64,000 bases of DNA from Paracoccus seriniphilus (GCF_028553745.1 NZ_CP067129.1:912501-976500); one strand, 5' to 3'. Numbered from the stretch's first letter, positions 8,557 through 17,554 are shown. Program-made: numbers and translations. The notes: a model not told the origin generated them from the sequence alone.

Positions 8557-11486
8557 AGGATTTCGTCATTCCCCAATTCCCGCCCGGTGATGACCGTGAC
8601 ATGGGAACGCCCGCCGCAAGCGGTGCGCCGGTCACGCTCAGCATTGACGGCTTTGAGGTGACCGTGCCCGAGGGCACCTCGGTCATGCGCGCCGCAGCCG
8701 AAGCCGGGATCATGGTTCCCAAGCTTTGTGCCAGCGACAATCTGGAAGCCTTTGGGTCCTGCCGTCTTTGCGTGGTCGAGATCGAGGGCCGCCGGGGCAC
8801 GCCCGCCAGCTGCACGACTCCGGTCGCGGAAGGCATGGTGGTTCACACCCAGTCCTCGAAGATCAAGCGCCTGCGCAAGGGCGTGATGGAGCTGTATATC
8901 AGCGACCACCCGCTGGACTGCCTGACCTGCGCCGCCAATGGCGATTGCGAACTGCAGGATGCGGCGGGGCAGGTGGGTCTGCGCGATGTGCGCTATACCC
9001 CCGGCGACAACCATTTCGACCCTTCGGGCACCGGGGCGCGCAGTCAGGCCGAGGCGCGTCTGCGCATGCCGGTCGATGATGCCAATCCCCGCTATGTCCC
9101 CAAGGACGAGAGCAATCCCTATTTCACCTTTGATCCGTCCAAATGCATCGTCTGTTCGCGCTGCGTGCGGGCCTGCGAAGAAGTGCAGGGCACCTTTGCA
9201 CTGACCATCGAGGGGCGCGGCTTTGACAGCAAGGTCAGTGCCGGTGCGGCGGGCGATGATTTCCTGAATTCCGATTGTGTCAGCTGTGGCGCCTGTGTCC
9301 AGGCCTGCCCGACGGCGACGCTGCAGGAAAAATCGGTCATCGAACTGGGCACGCCGAAACGCTCGGTGATCACCACCTGCGCCTATTGCGGGGTCGGCTG
9401 TTCCTTCAAGGCCGAGCTGAACGGCGATCAGCTGGTGCGCATGGTGCCCTACAAGCACGGCAAGGCCAATCGCGGCCACAGCTGCGTGAAGGGGCGGTTT
9501 GCCTATGGCTACGCCCAGCACAAGGACCGCATCCTGAAACCGATGATCCGTGAACGGATCGAGGATCCCTGGCGCGAGGTCAGCTGGGACGAGGCGCTGA
9601 CATTCGCTGCCGATCGCATGCGCGGTCTGCAGGAAAAATACGGTCGCCGTTCGATCGGGGTGATCACTTCCAGCCGCTGCACCAATGAAGAAACCTATCT
9701 GGTGCAAAAGCTGACCCGCGCGGTCTTCCGGAACAACAACACCGATACCTGCGCCCGCGTCTGTCATTCGCCCACCGGCTACGGGCTGGGCAAGACATTC
9801 GGCACCTCGGCCGGCACGCAGGATTTCGACAGCGTCGAAAAGGCCGATGTGGTCATGATCATCGGCGCGAATCCCACCGACGGACATCCGGTCTTTGCCA
9901 GCCGGCTGAAGAAGCGGTTGCGTCAGGGCGCCAAGCTGATCGTCGTGGACCCGCGCCGGACCGATATCGTGCGCTCGGCCCATATCGAGGCCGCCCATCA
10001 CCTGCCGCTGCGTCCGGGCACCAATGTCGCCGTGGTCAGCGCCATGGCACATGTGATCGTGACCGAAGGGCTGATGGACGAGGATTACATCCGCACCCGC
10101 TGCGATTGGGATGAATTCCAGCATTATGCCGATTTCATCAGCGATCCGCGCCACAGCCCCGAGAACACCGAGGCCCTGACCGGCGTTCCCGCCGATGAAC
10201 TGCGCGCGGCGGCCCGGCTCTATGCGACGGGCGGCAATGCCGCGATCTATTACGGCCTGGGCGTGACCGAGCACAGTCAGGGTTCGACCACCGTGATGGG
10301 GATTGCCAATCTGGCCATGCTGACCGGCAATGTCGGGCGCGAAGGCGTGGGCGTGAACCCGCTGCGCGGCCAGAACAATGTGCAGGGCAGCTGCGACATG
10401 GGCTCTTTCCCGCACGAACTGCCCGGCTATCGCCATGTCAAGCTGCCCGATGTGCGCGAGATCTTTGAAAAGGCATGGGGTGTCGAGATCGACCCCGAGC
10501 CCGGCCTGCGCATTCCCAACATGCTGGATGCCGCCGTCGAAGGTACCTTCAAGGGGCTGTATTGCCAGGGCGAGGACATCCTGCAGTCCGATCCGGACAC
10601 CCATCATGTTGCGGCGGGGCTGGCCGCGATGGAATGCGTGATCGTGCATGACCTGTTCCTGAACGAAACGGCCAATTACGCGCATGTCTTCCTGCCCGGC
10701 AGCAGTTTCCTGGAAAAGGAAGGCACATTCACCAATGCCGAACGCCGGATCAACCGCGTGCGCAAGGTGATGGCACCGCTGAACGGTTATGAGGACTGGG
10801 AGGTGACGCAGCTTCTGGCGAATGCCATGGGGGCAAACTGGAATTACACCCACGCCAGCCAGATCATGGACGAGATCGCGGCCACCACGCCGAGCTTTGC
10901 CGGGGTCAGCTTTGACCTGCTGGAAGAAAAGGGCAGTGTTCAGTGGCCTTGCAATGACTCGGCACCCGAAGGCACACCGACCATGCATGTCGATCACTTC
11001 GTGTCGGGCAAGGGGCACTTCATCGTCACGGAATATGTTGCCACCGATGAACGCACGGGGCCACGATTCCCGCTGTTGCTGACCACCGGGCGGATCCTGT
11101 CGCAATATAACGTCGGGGCCCAGACCCGCCGCACCGAGAACGTGGTCTGGCATGCCGAGGATTTGCTGGAAATCCACCCCCATGACGCCGAACAGCGTGG
11201 CATACGTGAGGGAGACTGGGTGCGTCTGGCCTCTCGCGCGGGGGAAACAACCCTGCGGGCGACGATCACCGATCGTGTCGCGCCGGGGGTGGTCTATACG
11301 ACCTTCCACCATCCGGCCACTCAGGCCAATGTCGTGACCACGGATTTCTCGGACTGGGCGACCAACTGTCCGGAGTACAAGGTGACGGCGGTGCAGATCA
11401 GCCCCTCGAACGGCCCGACCGAATGGCAGAAACGTTATGATGCGCAGGCAGAACAGGCGCGTCGCATCATGCCCGCTGCCGAGTAG
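8553..11486 (+). CDS. fdsA: NAD-dependent formate dehydrogenase alpha subunit FdsA, bis-MGD molybdenum catalytic subunit
   Basis: Catalytic subunit oxidising formate at a molybdenum bis-MGD centre. The 977-residue product begins with a NuoG-like segment: [2Fe-2S] cysteines C59, C70, C73, C87; a His-ligated cluster H119, C123, C126, C132; and two ferredoxin-type clusters (C198-C208, C242-C252). A further [4Fe-4S] motif, C276, C279, C283 and C311, opens the molybdopterin oxidoreductase domain. The metal ligand is C404 in RVCHSP, with the neighbouring His of formate dehydrogenases; it is cysteine, not selenocysteine (no in-frame TGA). A molydopterin dinucleotide-binding domain closes the C-terminus (about 830-960). 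It depends on FdhD and on molybdate uptake, both encoded alongside. Confidence 0.96.
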   Translation: MKDFVIPQFPPGDDRDMGTPAASGAPVTLSIDGFEVTVPEGTSVMRAAAEAGIMVPKLCASDNLEAFGSCRLCVVEIEGRRGTPASCTTPVAEGMVVHTQSSKIKRLRKGVMELYISDHPLDCLTCAANGDCELQDAAGQVGLRDVRYTPGDNHFDPSGTGARSQAEARLRMPVDDANPRYVPKDESNPYFTFDPSKCIVCSRCVRACEEVQGTFALTIEGRGFDSKVSAGAAGDDFLNSDCVSCGACVQACPTATLQEKSVIELGTPKRSVITTCAYCGVGCSFKAELNGDQLVRMVPYKHGKANRGHSCVKGRFAYGYAQHKDRILKPMIRERIEDPWREVSWDEALTFAADRMRGLQEKYGRRSIGVITSSRCTNEETYLVQKLTRAVFRNNNTDTCARVCHSPTGYGLGKTFGTSAGTQDFDSVEKADVVMIIGANPTDGHPVFASRLKKRLRQGAKLIVVDPRRTDIVRSAHIEAAHHLPLRPGTNVAVVSAMAHVIVTEGLMDEDYIRTRCDWDEFQHYADFISDPRHSPENTEALTGVPADELRAAARLYATGGNAAIYYGLGVTEHSQGSTTVMGIANLAMLTGNVGREGVGVNPLRGQNNVQGSCDMGSFPHELPGYRHVKLPDVREIFEKAWGVEIDPEPGLRIPNMLDAAVEGTFKGLYCQGEDILQSDPDTHHVAAGLAAMECVIVHDLFLNETANYAHVFLPGSSFLEKEGTFTNAERRINRVRKVMAPLNGYEDWEVTQLLANAMGANWNYTHASQIMDEIAATTPSFAGVSFDLLEEKGSVQWPCNDSAPEGTPTMHVDHFVSGKGHFIVTEYVATDERTGPRFPLLLTTGRILSQYNVGAQTRRTENVVWHAEDLLEIHPHDAEQRGIREGDWVRLASRAGETTLRATITDRVAPGVVYTTFHHPATQANVVTTDFSDWATNCPEYKVTAVQISPSNGPTEWQKRYDAQAEQARRIMPAAE

Positions 11487-11490
11487 CGCC

Positions 11491-12315
11491 GTGGCCCTGC
11501 CAGAGACTTCGGCTGCAATCGCGGCCAGCCACGTCCGGCCCGGATCCCGGCGCGCCCTGCGCCGGGTGTTGCCCGAGGAGACGGCGGTGGCCATGGTCTA
11601 TGATGGCACCAGCCATGCCGTGATGATGGCCACCCCCGCCGATCTGGTGGATTTTTCGGTCGGTTTCTCACTGACCGAGGGCATCATCAGCGACCCAGGT
11701 GAAATTGGCAGCCATGAAATCGTCCCTCATCCTCAGGGGCTTGAAGTGCGGATGTGGCTGGCCGAGGACCGGGGCGCGGCGCTGTCGCAGCGCCGCCGCA
11801 GCCTTGCCGGTCCGGTGGGCTGCGGGCTGTGCGGCATCGACAGTCTGGAACAGGCCATCCGCGATCTGCCCGATCTGACAGGGCAGGGGCCGGTGATGGA
11901 TGCAGCGCAGGTGGCCGATGCCACGCGATTGCTGCAGGGCTGGCAGCCCTTGCATGACGCCACGCGCGCGGTTCATGCCGCCGGATTCCTGCATCCCGAC
12001 AAGGGTATCGTTCTGGCGCGCGAGGATGTGGGTCGCCACAATGCGCTGGACAAGCTGATTGGCGCGATGGCCTTGCAACGTCAGTCCCCGGTCGAAGGTG
12101 CCATGGTGCTGACCAGCCGTATCTCGGTCGAGATGGTGCAGAAATGCGCGATGGCCGGCTGCACGGTCCTGATTGCCGTCTCTGCCCCGACATTGCATGC
12201 GCTGCGTCTGGCGGAAGCCGCCGGTATTACCATTGCGGCCTTTGCGCGCGGCGAAGGCTTTGACCTGTTTTCACATCCACAACGCCTGAGTTCCGAGGTT
12301 TCCGATGTCGCCTGA
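11491..12315 (+). CDS. fdhD: Formate dehydrogenase accessory sulfurtransferase FdhD (FdsC)
   Basis: FdhD carries sulfur from a cysteine desulfurase to the molybdenum cofactor of formate dehydrogenase and is needed for activity. From the GTG at 11491 the product has 274 residues, with the essential CxxC pair at C111 and C114 (GCGLCG) and the REDVGRHNALDKLIG motif typical of the family. An ATG at 11437 would give 292 residues and overlap fdsA; neither start has a strong ribosome-binding site, so the start is uncertain. Its end overlaps fdsD by 11 bases. In fds literature this position is called fdsC. Confidence 0.93.
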   Translation: MALPETSAAIAASHVRPGSRRALRRVLPEETAVAMVYDGTSHAVMMATPADLVDFSVGFSLTEGIISDPGEIGSHEIVPHPQGLEVRMWLAEDRGAALSQRRRSLAGPVGCGLCGIDSLEQAIRDLPDLTGQGPVMDAAQVADATRLLQGWQPLHDATRAVHAAGFLHPDKGIVLAREDVGRHNALDKLIGAMALQRQSPVEGAMVLTSRISVEMVQKCAMAGCTVLIAVSAPTLHALRLAEAAGITIAAFARGEGFDLFSHPQRLSSEVSDVA

Positions 12316-12505
12316 CAAGATGGTCCATATGGCCAACCAGATCGCCACCTTCTTTGACAGCCAGCCCGGAGAGGCCGCCGAGAAGATCGCGGATCATATT
12401 CGCGATTTCTGGGAGCCCCGCATGCGCGAGCAATTGCTGGGCTATATTCGCGAGGGCGGGGACGGGCTGAAGCCTGCCGTTCAAGAGGCTGCCAAACGGC
12501 TGTGA
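12305..12505 (+). CDS. fdsD: NAD-dependent formate dehydrogenase delta subunit FdsD
   Basis: A 66-residue, all-helical product (MSPDKMVHMANQIATFF...) matching the small FdsD family found only at the end of fds operons. Family features are the MVHMANQIA start and the FWEPRMR segment near residue 36. FdsD is thought to take part in assembly or stability of the FdsABG complex; it has no cofactor motif. It starts inside the end of fdhD, as expected for the last operon gene. Only seven bases separate it from the convergent modC, and no terminator hairpin is present between them. Confidence 0.93.
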   Translation: MSPDKMVHMANQIATFFDSQPGEAAEKIADHIRDFWEPRMREQLLGYIREGGDGLKPAVQEAAKRL

Positions 12506-12512
12506 CTGGCGA

Positions 12513-13613
12513 TCAGGCGGGCTGAACCGCTGAAGGGGTCGTGCCAATGCTGCCCGGCGCGACCGAGACAGCCTTGAGCACCGCGTGAACCTGTTTCCGC
12601 GGATGCAGATCCAGCACCCGTGCAGAGCGCGCGGTGATCCGCGCCAGCAGGGCCTCGCCTCCCGCATCCATGCGCAGCTGAATGCCGCCTTCGGTCCGGG
12701 TCAGATCGGTGATGGTCGCCGGCAGGACATTCAGCGCCGAGAGATTGACGGGGCGCTCCAATGCGATCATCACATCCTGCGCCATGATCCGCAGCCGCAG
12801 TTCGGTCCCGATGGGCCGGTCGATATGTGGCAGCCAGATCGGCCCCGCCCTGCTGTCCAGCCGCGTCAAGCCGTCCTTATCCTGCGCACCAAGACGTGCG
12901 GTCAGCAGAGCTCCGGCCTCACGCGCGCCCATCAGCGGCGTGGTGGCCGGATCGGACAGGATCGCCGCTGCCGGACCCGATGCAATGACGCGCCCGGCAT
13001 CAACCAGCACGATGGTGGTGGCCAGCCGGGCGATTTCCGCAGCGGAATGGCTGACATAAAGGATCGGCACCGCCAGATCGTCGCGCAACCGCTCCAGATA
13101 GGGCAGGATCTCGGATTTGCGGGCCTCATCCAGCGCGGCGAGGGGTTCATCCAGCAGCAGCATCTGCGGATCTGACAGAATGGCCCGACCCAACGCAACG
13201 CGCTGAAGCTCTCCGCCCGAAAGGGCGGCGGGTTTGCGGTTCAGCAGATGCCCGATACCCAGCATCTCGGTGACCTGAGGCAGCGAGGCAATGGTCTTGC
13301 GACGACTGAACCAGCGTCCATAGAGCAGGTTCTGGCGCACATTCAGATGCGGAAACAGCCGCGCCTCCTGAAAGACATAGCCGATGCCGCGCCGGTGCGG
13401 GGGCAGGAAGCGGCCTGTGGAGCTGTCGGACAACACGCTGTCATCCAGGGCGATGCGCCCGCTGTCCGGGCGCAGCAATCCTGCCACGGCCTTCACGATG
13501 GTTGTCTTGCCGGCGCCGGACTTGCCGAACAGGGCGGTCACACCCGCAGGCGCGTCAAAGGCTGCATCGATCCGCGATTGCCCGATCTGGTGTTGAAAGC
13601 GAACAGACAGCAT
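12513..13613 (-). CDS. modC: Molybdate ABC transporter ATP-binding protein ModC
   Basis: ATPase of the molybdate importer. The start is the ATG complementary to 13611-13613 (MLSVRFQHQI), overlapping the modB stop; the product has 366 residues. Walker A is GKSGAGKTT (30-38), the signature LSGGE lies near 132, Walker B LLLDEP near 152, and the switch histidine is in VSHSAAEIA. The last 80 or so residues form the molybdate-binding Mop/TOBE domain that separates ModC from sulfate or polyamine ATPases. It is the last gene of modABC and meets fdsD tail to tail. The uptake it drives would feed the molybdenum centre of FdsA. Confidence 0.95.
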   Translation of the reverse strand: MLSVRFQHQIGQSRIDAAFDAPAGVTALFGKSGAGKTTIVKAVAGLLRPDSGRIALDDSVLSDSSTGRFLPPHRRGIGYVFQEARLFPHLNVRQNLLYGRWFSRRKTIASLPQVTEMLGIGHLLNRKPAALSGGELQRVALGRAILSDPQMLLLDEPLAALDEARKSEILPYLERLRDDLAVPILYVSHSAAEIARLATTIVLVDAGRVIASGPAAAILSDPATTPLMGAREAGALLTARLGAQDKDGLTRLDSRAGPIWLPHIDRPIGTELRLRIMAQDVMIALERPVNLSALNVLPATITDLTRTEGGIQLRMDAGGEALLARITARSARVLDLHPRKQVHAVLKAVSVAPGSIGTTPSAVQPA

Positions 13614-14314
13614 CAGCCCCCCGAGATCCGGCTGGCCAGCATGCGGGCCAGCCATTCCGACAGAAAGACCGCCGACAGCGCAATGGCAATCGCGATCAGC
13701 ACCAGCCGCCCCGCCGCGCCCTCGCCACCGGGCACCTGGAGAAAGCTGTAGATCGCCGAGGGCAGGGTCTGCGTCTGGCCGGGAATGTTGGAAACAAAGG
13801 TAATGGTTGCACCGAATTCGCCCATGGCCTTGGCGAAAGCCAGCACCAGCCCGGCCAGAATACCCGGCAGGATCAGCGGCAGGGTCACGGTCAGAAAGAC
13901 CCAGATCCGGCTGGCCCCAAGTGTCGCGGCAGCCTGTTCCAGTCGCGGATCCACGGCCTCGATGGTCAGGCGGATGGCACGCACCATCAGCGGAAAGGCC
14001 ATGATCGCCGCGGCCAGTGCGGCGCCGGTCCAGCGAAAGGCAAAGACGATGCCGAACTGATCCAGAAAGGCCCCGATGGTGCCACGCCGCCCGAAGGTCA
14101 ACAGCAGCAGATATCCCGTCACGACTGGCGGCAGGACCAGCGGCAGATGCACCAGCCCGTTCAGGATGGCATGTCCGGGAAATCGCCAGCGCGCCAGCGC
14201 ATAGGCCGTCAGCAGCGCAAAGGGCAGGCTGGCGATGGCGGCAACACTGGCCACGCGCAGCGAAAGGGCCACGGCCTGCCATTCCTGTACTGTCAGCCAG
14301 TCGGCAGCGCTCAT
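13613..14314 (-). CDS. modB: Molybdate ABC transporter permease ModB
   Basis: Inner-membrane channel of the molybdate importer. The 233-residue product has about five transmembrane helices and the cytoplasmic coupling loop EAAATLGASRIWVFLTVTLPLILPGI (given here in part as EQAAATLGASRIWVF), which docks on ModC. Length and TFGRRGTIG segment fit ModB rather than CysT/CysW. It overlaps modA upstream and modC downstream by a few bases each, so the three genes form one translationally coupled operon. Confidence 0.94.
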   Translation of the reverse strand: MSAADWLTVQEWQAVALSLRVASVAAIASLPFALLTAYALARWRFPGHAILNGLVHLPLVLPPVVTGYLLLLTFGRRGTIGAFLDQFGIVFAFRWTGAALAAAIMAFPLMVRAIRLTIEAVDPRLEQAAATLGASRIWVFLTVTLPLILPGILAGLVLAFAKAMGEFGATITFVSNIPGQTQTLPSAIYSFLQVPGGEGAAGRLVLIAIAIALSAVFLSEWLARMLASRISGG

Positions 14315-15072
14315 TTCAGCACGTCAAAGCCGAATTGCTCAAATCGTGCCGTGGCAGCCTCGCCCGACAATGCATCATAGAAGGCACGCGCCTCGTCATC
14401 GGTGGAAATCAGCGCGGCCGGATAGGTGATGGCGGGATGGGTTTCGGCGTCAAATGTGGCAAGGATGCTGACGCGGGGATCGGCTTCGGCATCCGTGGCA
14501 TAGGTGATCCCCAGCGGTGCCTCGCCCGTCGATACCAGTGCCAGCGCCGCGCGGACGTTATCGGCCTGCGCGACCGATGCCGCAACCGAATCCCACAGGC
14601 CCAGATATTCCAGCGCAGCCTTGCCGTATTGGCCGGCAGGCACGGAATCGACCAGAGCCATGGCCAGCTTGCCGCCATCCAGCATGGCCGCCAGATCGGT
14701 CCCGGAGTACAAGTCGACAGGGGTTGCCCGGGGGTCATTTCCGATCAGCACAAGGCTGTTGCCCAGCAAATCGCGCCTTTCCTGCAGCAAGCCTTCCCGG
14801 TCAACCTGATCCATCCAGGCCTCATTGGCCGAAATGAACAGATCGGCAGGTGCCCCGGCAATCACCTGTTTTGCCAGTTGCCCCGAGCCTGCATAGGACA
14901 GAACGACCTTCGTGCCGGTTTCCCTTGTAAAATCAGCAGCTACCGCGTCCATGGCATTCTTCAGAGAGGCGGCCGCAAAGATCACGACATCGGCCTGCGC
15001 CACGCCGGGAGCGGGCAGGGCCGCTGTCAACAGCAGCATGGCGACAAGGCGGGCAGAGCGGGGCAGCATCAT
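14311..15072 (-). CDS. modA: Molybdate ABC transporter substrate-binding protein ModA
   Basis: Periplasmic molybdate/tungstate-binding protein. Starting at the ATG complementary to 15070-15072 gives 253 residues with a signal peptide (about 1-25, cut near VAQA) and the ModA opening VVIFAAASLKNAMDAVAADF, followed by SYAGSGQLAKQV, whose serines contact the oxyanion in the family. A second ATG one codon later is equally possible. It heads the modABC operon. An inverted repeat 19 bases upstream is a likely Mo-responsive operator. Confidence 0.95.
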   Translation of the reverse strand: MMLPRSARLVAMLLLTAALPAPGVAQADVVIFAAASLKNAMDAVAADFTRETGTKVVLSYAGSGQLAKQVIAGAPADLFISANEAWMDQVDREGLLQERRDLLGNSLVLIGNDPRATPVDLYSGTDLAAMLDGGKLAMALVDSVPAGQYGKAALEYLGLWDSVAASVAQADNVRAALALVSTGEAPLGITYATDAEADPRVSILATFDAETHPAITYPAALISTDDEARAFYDALSGEAATARFEQFGFDVLK

Positions 15073-15090
15073 GTGATTACTTTCGAAACC

Positions 15091-15112
15091 GTTATGTCCG
15101 AATGAACATAAC
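15091..15112 (-). promoter_or_regulatory. Mo-box-like inverted repeat upstream of modA
   Basis: GTTATGT-N8-ACATAAC is a perfect seven-base inverted repeat 19 bases upstream of the modA start. ModE-type regulators bind AT-rich repeats built on GTTAT/ATAAC in front of modABC in other proteobacteria and repress when molybdate is plentiful. The position overlaps where the modA promoter should be. No modE gene is in the window. Confidence 0.6.
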
Positions 15113-15179
15113 ACCCGGCGCGGGGCAGGGCGCAAGCCCCAATCGGGCCGTCGCGGCCCGGCGCACCATGAATTTTGCG

Positions 15180-15208
15180 TTGAGTTTTGCGCCATCAAAC
15201 CCTATACG
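15180..15208 (+). promoter_or_regulatory. Predicted promoter of rpsA
   Basis: TTGAGT (15180-15185) and TATACG (15203-15208) are separated by 17 bases, a good sigma-70-type match. Transcription would start near 15215 and leave a leader of about 150 nt before rpsA. S1 regulates its own translation through its leader in enterobacteria; whether this leader does so is unknown. Confidence 0.5.
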
Positions 15209-15364
15209 GACCGCAGTCACATGGGCGACATGGTCAGAACAGGCCGCATGCAGAACGGGTCGGGCAATTTGCCGCGACCCTTTGTCGTTGCCGATGGGCA
15301 CCAAAGCAGACCGGCGGAGCCAACCGTCAGGCCAGAAAACAGACGTAAAGGAAACTGATTATTT

Positions 15365-17044
15365 ATGTGCGCTAAAGCGACCATGGAGGAGTTCGAAGCC
15401 CTTCTGAACGAAAGCTTCGAAATCGACACGCCCAATGAGGGCAGCGTTGTAAAAGGCAAGGTCATCGCCATCGAGGCAGGCCAGGCCATCATCGACGTCG
15501 GCTACAAGATGGAAGGCCGCGTCGATCTGAAAGAATTCGCAAATCCCGGTGAAGACGCCCAACTGGCCGTCGGCGACGAAGTCGAGGTCTATCTGGACCG
15601 CGTCGAGAACGCCCGTGGCGAAGCGTCGATCAGCCGTGAAAAGGCCCGCCGCGAAGAAGCCTGGGATCGTCTGGAAAAAGCCTATGCAGATGAAGAGCGC
15701 GTCGAAGGCGCCATCTTCGGTCGCGTCAAGGGTGGCTTTACCGTCGATCTGGGTGGCGCTGTTGCCTTCCTGCCCGGCAGCCAGGTCGATGTGCGCCCCG
15801 TGCGCGACGCCGGCCCGCTGATGGGTCTGAAGCAGCCGTTCCAGATTCTGAAAATGGACCGTCGCCGCGGCAATATCGTCGTGTCGCGCCGCGCCATTCT
15901 GGAAGAAAGCCGCGCCGAACAGCGCGCCGAAGTCATCGCCAACCTGACCGAGGGTCAGACCGTCGATGGTGTGGTCAAGAACATCACCGAATATGGTGCG
16001 TTCGTTGACCTGGGCGGCGTTGACGGCCTGCTGCATGTCACCGACATGGCATGGCGCCGTGTGAACCATCCCTCGGAAATCCTGTCGATCGGCGAAACCG
16101 TCAAGGTTCAGGTCATCAAGATCAACAAGGACAGCCACCGCATCAGCCTGGGCATGAAACAGCTGCAGGCCGATCCGTGGGATACCGTCACCGACAAGTT
16201 CCCGATCGGTTCGGTTCACAATGGTCGCGTGACCAACATCACCGATTACGGCGCATTCGTCGAACTGGAAGCTGGCGTCGAAGGCCTGGTCCATGTTTCG
16301 GAAATGAGCTGGACCAAGAAGAACGTCCATCCGGGCAAGATCGTGTCGACCTCGCAAGAAGTCGATGTCATGGTTCTGGAAATCGACGAAGCCAAACGCC
16401 GCGTGTCGCTGGGTCTGAAACAGACCATGCGCAACCCGTGGGAAGTCTTTGCCGAAACCCATCCGTCCGGCACCGTCATCGAAGGCGAAGTCAAGAACAT
16501 CACCGAATTCGGTCTGTTCATTGGTCTCGAAGGCGATATCGACGGCATGGTTCACCTGTCGGACATCAGCTGGGATGCCCGTGGCGAAGACGCCATCCAG
16601 GACTTCCGCAAGGGTGACGTCGTCAAGGCTGTCGTCCAGGACGTCGATGTCGAGAAAGAGCGTATCTCGCTGTCGATCAAGTCGCTGGAAAACGAGCATA
16701 TGGCCGAAGCCGTTGACGGCGTGAAGCGTGGCTCGATCGTGACCGTCGAAGTCACCGCCATCGAAGATGGTGGCGTCGAGGTGGAATACAACGGCGTCAA
16801 GTCGTTCATCCGCCGCTCGGATCTGGCCCGTGACCGTCAGGATCAGCGCCCCGAGCGCTTCCAGGTTGGTGACAAGGTTGATGTGCGCGTGACCAATATC
16901 GACACCAAGACCCGCCGTCTGGGCCTGTCGATCAAGGCACGTGAAATCGCCGAGGAAAAAGAAGCCATCGACCAGTATGGCAGCTCGGATTCGGGTGCGT
17001 CGCTGGGGGATATCCTTGGTGCGGCTCTGAAGCGCGACAACTGA
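15365..17044 (+). CDS. rpsA: 30S ribosomal protein S1
   Basis: S1 binds mRNA on the 30S subunit and is needed to start translation of most messages. The 559-residue product begins MCAKATMEEFEALLNESFE, the usual alphaproteobacterial start, and contains six S1/OB-fold repeats, easily seen as recurring G-x-V-x-x-I-T-x-Y/F-G-A-F-V/I-x-L blocks near 195, 280, 365 and 455. AAAGGA at 15351-15356 lies in front of the ATG. The gene order rpsA-ihfB is widely conserved; cmk, often just upstream, is absent here. A strong terminator follows. Confidence 0.97.
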   Translation: MCAKATMEEFEALLNESFEIDTPNEGSVVKGKVIAIEAGQAIIDVGYKMEGRVDLKEFANPGEDAQLAVGDEVEVYLDRVENARGEASISREKARREEAWDRLEKAYADEERVEGAIFGRVKGGFTVDLGGAVAFLPGSQVDVRPVRDAGPLMGLKQPFQILKMDRRRGNIVVSRRAILEESRAEQRAEVIANLTEGQTVDGVVKNITEYGAFVDLGGVDGLLHVTDMAWRRVNHPSEILSIGETVKVQVIKINKDSHRISLGMKQLQADPWDTVTDKFPIGSVHNGRVTNITDYGAFVELEAGVEGLVHVSEMSWTKKNVHPGKIVSTSQEVDVMVLEIDEAKRRVSLGLKQTMRNPWEVFAETHPSGTVIEGEVKNITEFGLFIGLEGDIDGMVHLSDISWDARGEDAIQDFRKGDVVKAVVQDVDVEKERISLSIKSLENEHMAEAVDGVKRGSIVTVEVTAIEDGGVEVEYNGVKSFIRRSDLARDRQDQRPERFQVGDKVDVRVTNIDTKTRRLGLSIKAREIAEEKEAIDQYGSSDSGASLGDILGAALKRDN

Positions 17045-17068
17045 TCGCGACCGCGATTCATGCCTTTG

Positions 17069-17102
17069 GCCCGTCCCCGAAACTCCGGGGGCGGGCCTTT
17101 TT
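17069..17102 (+). terminator. Intrinsic terminator of rpsA
   Basis: A 12-pair GC-rich stem (GGCCCGTCCCCG with CGGGGGCGGGCC, one G-T pair) closes a six-base loop and is followed by TTTTT at 17098-17102. It separates rpsA from ihfB, so ihfB needs its own promoter. Confidence 0.9.
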
Positions 17103-17269
17103 CTGTGCCAGTTTCGCGACTTGCGATGTTCAAGCGACTTGCGCCGCGCGCCCAAAGCTGGCATCGCTAAGGAACCATAGCTTTGTTTCCTGCGTTGCCC
17201 GGCGGACGGGGTGCGAAAAAAGCCTTCCCGCCGTTCTCAGCGCGCTGTCGCGTATTTTGGGGGGATAGA

Positions 17270-17554
17270 ATGATCCGTTCCGAGCTCATTCAGAAGATAG
17301 CCGACGAAAATCCGCATCTGTTCCGGCGGGATGTCGAACGGATCGTCAATACTGTCTTCGAAGAGATCATTGATGCCATGGCCCGGGGCGACCGGGTCGA
17401 ACTGCGCGGCTTTGGCGCCTTTTCCGTCAAGAAACGCGATGCCCGGATCGGTCGCAATCCGCGCACGGGTGACTCCGTCGAGGTCGAGGAAAAGCATGTT
17501 CCTTTCTTCAAGACCGGAAAATTGCTGCGTGATCGGTTGAACGGCGAGGCCTGA
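17270..17554 (+). CDS. ihfB: Integration host factor subunit beta
   Basis: One half of the IHF heterodimer, which bends DNA by about 160 degrees for recombination, replication and transcription. The 94-residue product begins [17 protein letters not shown] and contains the beta-arm segment RIGRNPRTG with the DNA-intercalating proline, plus the basic C-terminus [19 protein letters not shown] at 17260-17264 precedes the ATG. A longer frame to 17183 exists but lacks family similarity. Upstream, the ten-mer GCGACTTGCG occurs twice (17116-17125 and 17134-17143). Confidence 0.95.
   Translation: MIRSELIQKIADENPHLFRRDVERIVNTVFEEIIDAMARGDRVELRGFGAFSVKKRDARIGRNPRTGDSVEVEEKHVPFFKTGKLLRDRLNGEA

Noticed and set aside
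9700..9790. Selenocysteine at the FdsA metal ligand
   Set aside because: The ligand codon is TGC (cysteine) and no in-frame TGA or SECIS-like hairpin is present. Cys-type formate dehydrogenases are normal in this group.
8211..11594. A very long minus-strand open frame (1,127 codons) opposite fdsB and fdsA
   Set aside because: High G+C leaves few stop codons in the antisense frame of a real gene. The product has no domain, no ribosome-binding site and a biased composition, while the plus strand encodes intact FdsA.
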